DNA from: an uncultured Burkholderiales bacterium
GTDB lineage: Bacteria > Pseudomonadota > Gammaproteobacteria > Burkholderiales > Burkholderiaceae_C
NCBI GenBank assembly: GCA_903953985.1
Contig: CAJBLW010000020.1
Span: 1 to 5,869 of the forward strand
DNA: 5,869 nucleotides
Direction of reading: 5' to 3'
This document shows, one piece after another, positions 1-4,118 of this stretch; positions within the stretch are counted from its first letter, which is position 1; each line of letters opens with the position of its first letter. The notes beneath the pieces are model-generated. The model did no database searches, had not been told where the DNA came from, and saw only the letters and a list, made by a program, of their open reading frames with translations. The position numbers and the translations under genes are program-made.

Positions 1-2
1 CC

Positions 3-29
3 AACCCGGCTCGTCCGGGTTTTTCTTCT
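3..29 (+). terminator. Rho-independent terminator-like hairpin upstream of soxB
   Basis: Seen: a perfect 7-bp stem, AACCCGG (3-9) with CCGGGTT (15-21), closed by a 5-nt loop, followed by a T-rich run (TTTTCTTCTT) ending near base 30. The T tract lies on the right side only, so it works for plus-strand transcripts, presumably from an upstream gene outside the window. It ends about 20 nt before the soxB ATG, leaving no room for a separate soxB promoter after it. It may therefore be a leaky terminator inside an operon. The shape is convincing; the actual termination strength is unknown. Confidence 0.75.
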
Positions 30-49
30 TGTTCAATCGGAAAAACAAT

Positions 50-1783
50 ATGAACTTAACCAAACGGGAATTTTTTCAGGTGCTGGGTGCCGGCACCATG
101 GCTGGCATGGGACTGGGCTCCTACGCGGACGCGGACGCGGCCACGGCGTCCAATGGCTTGTACGACATTCCCAAGTTCGGCAATGTGTCTTTTTTGCACA
201 TGACCGACTGCCATGCCCAACTCAAGCCGATTTATTTTCGTGAGCCCAGCATCAACCTAGGCGTTGGCGCCATGCAGGGCAATCTGCCGCATTTGGTGGG
301 CGAGTATTTGTTGCAAGCGGCCAAAATCCGCCCGGGTACAGCCGAAGCCCACGCGCTGACTTACCTGGACTACGAAAAAGCCGCCAAGCGCTATGGCAAA
401 GTCGGTGGTTTTGCCCACCTGGCCACGCTGGTCAAGCGCATGAAGGCCAGCCGCCCCGGCGCTTTGTTGCTCGACGGTGGAGATACATGGCAAGGCTCGG
501 GCACCAGCTTGTGGACCAATGGCCAAGACATGGTCGACGCCTGCAAACTGCTGGGTGTGGACGTCATGACGGGTCATTGGGAGTTCACTTTGGGCATGGA
601 GCGTGTGAAGGAAATCATCGAGAAAGATTTCGCTGGCAAGGTGGATTTTGTCGCGCAGAACGTCAAGACCAATGACTTTGGCGACCCGGTCTTTAAGCCC
701 TATGTGATCCGCGAGATCAATGGTGTGCCTTGCGCCATCATCGGCCAGGCTTTTCCTTACACCCCGATTGCCAACCCCCGCTACATGGTGGCCGATTGGG
801 CATTCGGCATCCAGGATGAGAACATGCAGCTGATGGTGAACGAGGCCCGTGGCAAAGGTGCACAGGTCGTGGTTGTCATCAGCCACAACGGCATGGACGT
901 GGACCTGAAAATGGCCAGCCGCGTCAGCGGCATCGACGCCATCATGGGCGGACACACGCACGACGGCATGCCCGTGGCCACTCTGGTGTCCAACAAAGGC
1001 GGCAAGACCATCGTCACCAACGCGGGCTCAAATGGCAAGTTTTTGGGTGTGCTCGACTTCGAAGTCAAAGACAAAAAGGTCAGCGACTTCCGCTACAAGC
1101 TGCTGCCCGTGTTCTCGAACATGCTGCCCGCCGACAAGGAGATGGACGCGCTCATCACCAAGATCCGCGCGCCTTATGAAAGCAAGCTGGCAGAAAAGCT
1201 GGCCGTGACCGATGGCCTGCTGTACCGCCGCGGCAACTTCAACGGCACGGGTGACCAGTTGCTGATCGACGCGCTGCTGGACGTGCAGGGCGCAGACATC
1301 GCGTTCTCGCCCGGCTTTCGCTGGGGCACCACGCTCTTGCCGGGCCAGCCCATCACGCGCGAATGGCTGCTCGACATGACCGCCACCACTTATTCGTACG
1401 CCACGGTGACCGAGATGACGGGCGAGACCATCAAGACCGTGCTCGAAGACGTGGCCGACAACCTGTTCAACCCCGATCCCTATTACCAGCAAGGCGGTGA
1501 TATGGTGCGCGTGGGGGGCTTGACTTACAGCTGCAATCCGGTGGCCAAGGCAGGTCAACGCATTGGCGATATGCGCCTGAAAGGGCAGCTCATCGACGCG
1601 GGTAAAAAGTACAAGGTGGCGGGCTGGGCCCCCGTGGCCGAAGAAGCCCGCAACCAGGGCAACAAGCAGGTGTGGGATGTGGTGGAAACCTGGCTCAAAG
1701 CCCAAGGCGGTCGCATCAAGCCACGCCAACTCAACACGCCGAAAATCATGGGCGCATTGCCCAACAAGGGTTACGCCGTTTGA
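50..1783 (+). CDS. soxB: SoxB, periplasmic thiosulfohydrolase (sulfur oxidation)
   Basis: SoxB hydrolyses the terminal sulfonate from the cysteine-bound S-sulfonate carried on SoxYZ, releasing sulfate in the periplasmic thiosulfate-oxidising Sox cycle. The 577-residue protein has the family's usual length. Domains: an N-terminal Tat-type signal (about 1-30, motif TKREFF), a di-metal (manganese in characterised SoxB) metallophosphoesterase domain (about 45-320) and a 5'-nucleotidase C-terminal domain (about 365-550). Visible metal-site motifs are TDCHAQ (D53, H55), GGDTWQGS (D145), GHWEFT (H176; 5'-nucleotidases have GNHE here, and this swap marks SoxB), SHNG (H279) and GGHTH (H302, H304). R424 in FSPGFRWG is a likely substrate contact by family analogy. 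I chose ATG at 50 because MNLTKREFFQ matches the family N-terminus; a TTG at 29 in the same frame lies in the terminator T tract. The ribosome site is weak (GGA at 39-41). A metallohydrolase gene follows after 55 bp, probably cotranscribed. Confidence 0.97.
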   Translation: MNLTKREFFQVLGAGTMAGMGLGSYADADAATASNGLYDIPKFGNVSFLHMTDCHAQLKPIYFREPSINLGVGAMQGNLPHLVGEYLLQAAKIRPGTAEAHALTYLDYEKAAKRYGKVGGFAHLATLVKRMKASRPGALLLDGGDTWQGSGTSLWTNGQDMVDACKLLGVDVMTGHWEFTLGMERVKEIIEKDFAGKVDFVAQNVKTNDFGDPVFKPYVIREINGVPCAIIGQAFPYTPIANPRYMVADWAFGIQDENMQLMVNEARGKGAQVVVVISHNGMDVDLKMASRVSGIDAIMGGHTHDGMPVATLVSNKGGKTIVTNAGSNGKFLGVLDFEVKDKKVSDFRYKLLPVFSNMLPADKEMDALITKIRAPYESKLAEKLAVTDGLLYRRGNFNGTGDQLLIDALLDVQGADIAFSPGFRWGTTLLPGQPITREWLLDMTATTYSYATVTEMTGETIKTVLEDVADNLFNPDPYYQQGGDMVRVGGLTYSCNPVAKAGQRIGDMRLKGQLIDAGKKYKVAGWAPVAEEARNQGNKQVWDVVETWLKAQGGRIKPRQLNTPKIMGALPNKGYAV

Positions 1784-1790
1784 CGAGTGT

Positions 1791-1823
1791 GTGCAGCGCT
1801 CTTGGCACTGTCCGGGGCTGCAC
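1791..1823 (+). repeat. Perfect inverted repeat in the soxB-hydrolase spacer
   Basis: Seen: GTGCAGC (1791-1797) and GCTGCAC (1817-1823) are exact reverse complements separated by 19 nt. The hairpin would begin 7 nt after the soxB stop codon and end 4 nt before the GGAGG ribosome site of the next gene. No T tract follows, so it is not a classic intrinsic terminator. It may be an mRNA-processing or stability stem, or an operator; function is inferred only. Confidence 0.55.
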
Positions 1824-1827
1824 CGAT

Positions 1828-1832
1828 GGAGG
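1828..1832 (+). promoter_or_regulatory. Strong ribosome binding site deciding the hydrolase start
   Basis: GGAGG lies 6 nt before the ATG at 1839. This is the only good Shine-Dalgarno match in the spacer. It fixes the start at MKRRQLL rather than at any of the open in-frame codons that extend back inside soxB. Confidence 0.85.
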
Positions 1833-1838
1833 ATCAGC

Positions 1839-2837
1839 ATGAAAAGAAGACAACTGTTGTGGGCCAGCGCTGCCATCGGTGGCGCAGCCCTGTGGCCCGA
1901 GGCCCGTTTGCTCGCGCAGCAAGCGCAGGACTTCATCGAAGGCCCGGCCGTGGCCGACATTCCGGCGCAACAGCTGTCGCCCCATGTGTGGATGATCTAC
2001 TCCCCTGACGGATTTCCCACCCCTGAAAACCGGGGCATGATGGCCAACGTGATTTTTGTGGTGACTTCGGCTGGGGTGGTGGTGATCGATTCGGGGGCCT
2101 CGCTGCAAATCGGCCAGATGGCGATCCGCATGATCCGCAAGGTGACCGACCAACCCGTGGTGGCCGTGTTCAACAGCCATTACCACGGTGACCATTGGCT
2201 GGGTAACCACGCATTCGTCAAAACCTACGGCGACAAGCTGCCCATTTACGCCTTGCCCAGCACCATTGAAAAACTCAAAGGCGCAGAAGGCAACCTGTGG
2301 CGCAGCCTGATGGAGCGCTGGACCAACCAGTCAACGCTTGGCACGCAAGTGGTGCTGCCCAACACGCCCGTGCAGCATGGCCAAGTGATTCAGATCGGCG
2401 ATGTGACATTTCGCATGCACCACTACGGCACGGCGCACACGCCATCGGACCTGTGTGTCGAGGTGGTGCAAGACAAGGTGACGGCAGTGGGCGACATCGC
2501 CATGACCAACCGCATTGCCAACATGGACGAAGGCTCTTACCCCGGCACCTTCAAATATTACAAAGCCCTGCAGGCCGCCACGGGCGATCAGCTCTGGGTG
2601 CCCGGCCATGGCCAGGCCAGGCCAGACTTGCTCAAGACTTATGGCGAGTTCATGGCGGGCATTTGGGAGCCTTGCCTCAAAGCGGTCGAAGACGGCAAGT
2701 CAGAGGCCGAGGCCAAAGCCGCCGTGCTGAAAGACCCGCGTGTGGCGGCAAGGGCCAAGACCATGCAAGGCTTTGGCGGCAACATTGGCAAATATGTGAG
2801 CCTGGCTTACTTGGAAGCTGAGAAAGTCGCGTTCTAA
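1839..2837 (+). CDS. Tat-exported metallo-beta-lactamase-fold hydrolase, SoxH-like
   Basis: A 332-residue zinc-type hydrolase of the metallo-beta-lactamase superfamily, predicted periplasmic. The N-terminus MKRRQLLWASAAIGGAAL carries twin arginines (R3, R4) and a hydrophobic stretch, a Tat-type signal with cleavage probably around residues 26-30. The ligand set of the fold is complete: HYHGDH (H114, H116, D118, H119), GTAHTPSD (H200), AVGD (D219) and PGHG (H257). The region after residue 260 is helical and closes the domain. The start is set by GGAGG 6 nt upstream. Its place 55 bp after soxB suggests it belongs to the sox operon, and SoxH of Paracoccus is a periplasmic metallohydrolase of this kind, so SoxH-like is the best guess. 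The substrate is unknown; a thiol ester, persulfide or glutathione-type adduct are possibilities by inference. It is certainly a metallohydrolase; the SoxH assignment is only moderately supported, so no symbol is given. Confidence 0.9.
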   Translation: MKRRQLLWASAAIGGAALWPEARLLAQQAQDFIEGPAVADIPAQQLSPHVWMIYSPDGFPTPENRGMMANVIFVVTSAGVVVIDSGASLQIGQMAIRMIRKVTDQPVVAVFNSHYHGDHWLGNHAFVKTYGDKLPIYALPSTIEKLKGAEGNLWRSLMERWTNQSTLGTQVVLPNTPVQHGQVIQIGDVTFRMHHYGTAHTPSDLCVEVVQDKVTAVGDIAMTNRIANMDEGSYPGTFKYYKALQAATGDQLWVPGHGQARPDLLKTYGEFMAGIWEPCLKAVEDGKSEAEAKAAVLKDPRVAARAKTMQGFGGNIGKYVSLAYLEAEKVAF

Positions 2838-2874
2838 AAGCAAAAATCCGCAACAGTTTGAAGTTGTGCGGATT
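2838..2874 (-). terminator. Intrinsic terminator of the tRNA-Arg transcript
   Basis: Read on the minus strand, AATCCGC (2874-2868) pairs with GCGGATT (2851-2845). A 2-nt bulge and a further 3-bp AAC/GTT step follow, leaving an 8-nt loop. The stem runs into TTT GC TTTT just downstream. The T-rich side faces left, so it terminates leftward transcription from the tRNA gene. In the plus direction the same stem is followed by CGGGTTTGG, a poor T tract, so it gives at best partial termination for the converging hydrolase gene, whose stop codon it abuts. Confidence 0.7.
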
Positions 2875-2880
2875 CGGGTT

Positions 2881-2955
2881 TGGTGCCCCCGACAGGAATC
2901 GAACCTGTATCACTCCCTTAGGAGGGGAGAGTTCTATCCATTGAACTACGGTGGC
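2881..2955 (-). tRNA. tRNA-Arg, anticodon CCU (reads AGG)
   Basis: The minus strand folds into a full cloverleaf of 72 nt plus an encoded CCA (2883-2881). Seen: D stem GTTC/GAAC with an 8-nt loop containing GG and the arginine identity base A20; anticodon stem CTCCC/GGGAG; 7-nt loop CTCCTAA with anticodon CCT at 2922-2920; 4-nt variable loop TGAT; T arm ACAGG TTCGATT CCTGT; discriminator A73. It decodes the rare arginine codon AGG. Oddity: the acceptor stem pairs GCCACCG with CGGGGGC, which leaves an A4-G69 mismatch (base 2952 against 2888) where C4-G69 would be expected. It has its own promoter-like element upstream and a terminator downstream, so it appears to be a stand-alone transcription unit. 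Confidence 0.96.
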
Positions 2956-2998
2956 CAGGATATGGATTGTAGTGGCCGTGCGCGGCAGTTCAGTGGCC
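2951..2998 (-). repeat. Three GGCCAC boxes spaced exactly 21 bp
   Basis: On the plus strand GTGGCC begins at 2951, 2972 and 2993, two exact 21-bp steps; on the minus strand these read GGCCAC. The two outer copies (2971-2978 and 2992-2999) share the 8-mer AGTGGCCG. The copy at 2951-2956 covers the first bases of the tRNA, including the mismatched A4. The rest of the 21-bp units are not alike, so this is a phased motif rather than a tandem duplication. Function is unknown; chance is possible in GC-rich DNA. Confidence 0.4.
2966..2993 (-). promoter_or_regulatory. Putative sigma-70 promoter of the tRNA-Arg gene
   Basis: On the minus strand a TACAAT box (2971-2966; 5 of 6 matches to TATAAT) lies 10 nt before the mature tRNA 5' end, placing transcription start about 3-5 nt before the tRNA. 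A weaker CTGAAC (2993-2988; 3 of 6 to TTGACA) sits 16 nt further upstream. Good -10, poor -35. The 46-bp space between the RodZ-like stop codon and the tRNA suits a private promoter. Readthrough from the gene upstream is also possible. Confidence 0.55.
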
Positions 2999-3001
2999 GC
3001 G
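2981..3001 (-). repeat. GC-rich hairpin just after the RodZ-like stop codon
   Basis: CGCGGC (2981-2986) and GCCGCG (2996-3001) form a perfect 6-bp stem with a 9-nt loop, starting immediately after the minus-strand TGA (3004-3002). No T tract follows, so it is not a standard intrinsic terminator, but it could end or stabilise the RodZ-like mRNA. It overlaps the weak -35 box of the tRNA promoter. Confidence 0.4.
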
Positions 3002-3943
3002 TCAAAGCGGCTGGCTGTCCAGCAGCAGGTGCTGCACATCGGTCAGGGCGTCCACCACACGACGACCCTGAAAGAACAACTTGAGGTTTTGCCAATCCTG
3101 GCTGTGAACCAGAAAAGGGGCCGCGCCATAAACGCTTTTGGCCATGCCTGCTTTGAGTTGCAGCATTGTTTTTTGGTTTTGGCTGTCGAGTACACACAGT
3201 TCGGTGTCGGCTTGGGCCTCAAGGTAGACATAGTTGCCGGGTTTGAGTGGCTGGTCGGGCGTGTGGGTTTTGCTGTTGTCTCTGTGTTGCCAATCGCAGG
3301 CCGTGGTGACGGTTGGCAATGAGACTTTGACCGCAGGCATGGACAGTTGGTCCTTGGCAGGGGCCATGGCGATCATTTCGGCTGGCGCTGCAAAAGGCAT
3401 CAGCTCGCGCTGGACAGGCGCGGACTGCGCAGTGATGGGGGTCGACAAGACCTTGGGGGAAGGGGTCTGCGTTGCTTGGTGGTCAGAGCGCCGGTCAGTT
3501 GCAGTCCCATCCCACCAGCTCCAGGGCTTGATGGCGGTCAGGGCCACCAGACTGAGCACACCCAAAGTCCAAAACAAAGTTTGTTGAATCTGTCCACGTC
3601 GATGGGAATCGGGTTGAACCTTTGGATGGCTGACAGTCTCTGGCGCCATCACGGTGGCCATGGCAGAGGGGGACTCTTTCATGCTGGGCTCGGCGGATTC
3701 TTGGGCTGCGGTGACCACCTCTGGCATGACCAGTTCGTGTCCCAGTTTCTTCAACAGTTTGACACCCGTGCTGCGTTTGATGGCGGGGGTGTAAAAACTG
3801 CTGTTGCCACCGAACTCAAGCTCTTTGAGCTGGGCCAAAGACACTGTGTTGTTCCTTGCGAAAACCAGTTCATCAATACCTGCCTCTTCCCGCAAACTTC
3901 GCAAGAGCTGCCCTTCTTCAGAACGCCATGTTGGATTGTTCAT
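3002..3943 (-). CDS. RodZ-like single-pass membrane protein (HTH-like N-terminus, DUF4115-like C-terminus)
   Basis: A 313-residue protein with the layout of the cell-shape factor RodZ. It has an N-terminal helical HTH-like region (about 10-70, GQLLRSLREEAGIDELVF onward), a Ser/Pro/Met-rich cytoplasmic linker, and one membrane helix (about 121-138, LFWTLGVLSLVALTAI) with R115/R116 on the inner side. A Pro/Ala-rich periplasmic linker (about 145-210) and a beta-rich end (about 233-300, with LKAGMAKSVYGAAPF and LKLFFQGRRV) follow; the end resembles the RodZ C-terminal domain DUF4115. The only cysteines, C216 and C250, are both periplasmic and could form a disulfide. It is not beside ispG, where RodZ genes usually lie, so it is probably a paralogue or an uncharacterised envelope protein, not the main RodZ. 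ATG at 3943 is the only start after an in-frame stop (3961-3959), yet no Shine-Dalgarno is visible. The gene reality is well supported by its long open frame and domain order; the function is inferred. Confidence 0.85.
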   Translation of the reverse strand: MNNPTWRSEEGQLLRSLREEAGIDELVFARNNTVSLAQLKELEFGGNSSFYTPAIKRSTGVKLLKKLGHELVMPEVVTAAQESAEPSMKESPSAMATVMAPETVSHPKVQPDSHRRGQIQQTLFWTLGVLSLVALTAIKPWSWWDGTATDRRSDHQATQTPSPKVLSTPITAQSAPVQRELMPFAAPAEMIAMAPAKDQLSMPAVKVSLPTVTTACDWQHRDNSKTHTPDQPLKPGNYVYLEAQADTELCVLDSQNQKTMLQLKAGMAKSVYGAAPFLVHSQDWQNLKLFFQGRRVVDALTDVQHLLLDSQPL

Positions 3944-3965
3944 ATGTGAAAGCTGACTTCAGTGG

Positions 3966-3978
3966 ATGGGAGGCCCAT
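3966..3978 (-). repeat. Small inverted repeat in the RodZ-like leader
   Basis: ATGGG (3966-3970) and CCCAT (3974-3978) are complementary across a 3-nt loop. In the leader RNA of the RodZ-like gene this would form a short hairpin centred about 29 nt before the ATG. The stem is only 5 bp, so importance is uncertain. Confidence 0.3.
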
Positions 3979-4014
3979 AAACAGGGCAAGTTCGCGATGA
4001 TATTACAGTTTGGA

Positions 4015-4029
4015 TACATATGTAATTAC
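4015..4029. promoter_or_regulatory. Overlapping palindromes, possible operator
   Basis: TACATATGTA (4015-4024) is a perfect 10-bp palindrome, and GTAATTAC (4022-4029) is a second perfect palindrome overlapping it by 3 bases. Together they lie just upstream of the putative -10 box for the RodZ-like gene, where a regulator could bind. AT-rich palindromes also arise by chance, so this is only a candidate. Confidence 0.3.
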
Positions 4030-4093
4030 TAAGAGGGCATAAAAATTGTTTTAGAGGTTGAATCACTTGAAATTCATGGTGTTGGAAAGCTGT

Positions 4094-4118
4094 AAAAAAA
4101 GCGCTTCAATCTCGGCGC
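4094..4118 (-). terminator. Weak intrinsic terminator at the end of tamB
   Basis: On the minus strand GCGC (4118-4115) can pair with GCGC (4104-4101) across a 10-nt loop that includes the tamB stop codon, followed at once by seven T residues (4100-4094). The T run is good but the stem is only 4 bp, so termination may be partial. The AAGCGCTT palindrome (4099-4106) is part of the same element. Confidence 0.4.

Larger units (their letters stand above)
3944..4105. other. AT-rich intergenic region between tamB and the RodZ-like gene
   Basis: This 162-bp gap is visibly richer in A+T than its neighbours and holds no credible gene. It contains the tamB terminator candidate at its right end, a possible -10 box TAATAT on the minus strand (4005-4000, 57 nt before the RodZ-like ATG, with no good -35), overlapping palindromes at 4015-4029, and a small inverted repeat at 3966-3978. 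It most likely carries the promoter and leader of the RodZ-like gene. Confidence 0.6.

Noticed and set aside
29..49. TTG start extending SoxB by seven residues
   Set aside because: The TTG lies in the T tract of the hairpin and would put charged residues ahead of the Tat motif; ATG at 50 fits the family N-terminus.
257..961. 234-residue open frame on the minus strand opposite soxB
   Set aside because: Antisense shadow of the SoxB metallophosphoesterase domain; rich in His, Asp and Val from reversed codons, no known motif.
1028..1960. 310-residue open frame on the minus strand opposite soxB
   Set aside because: It lies entirely antisense to soxB and the start of the next gene, has a His/Ala/Gly-rich composition typical of shadow frames in GC-rich DNA, and shows no recognisable domain or ribosome site.
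2297..2821. 174-residue plus-strand frame inside the metallohydrolase gene
   Set aside because: Overlaps, in another frame, a gene with a full catalytic motif set; its Arg/Gly/His-rich protein looks like a frame shadow.
2881..2955. tRNA gene as an integration site for a mobile element
   Set aside because: I found no second copy of the tRNA 3' end in the window and no integrase or phage-like gene beside it.
2951..3949. Several plus-strand frames opposite the RodZ-like gene
   Set aside because: They are antisense to a gene with a clear membrane helix and domain order, and start codons lack ribosome sites.
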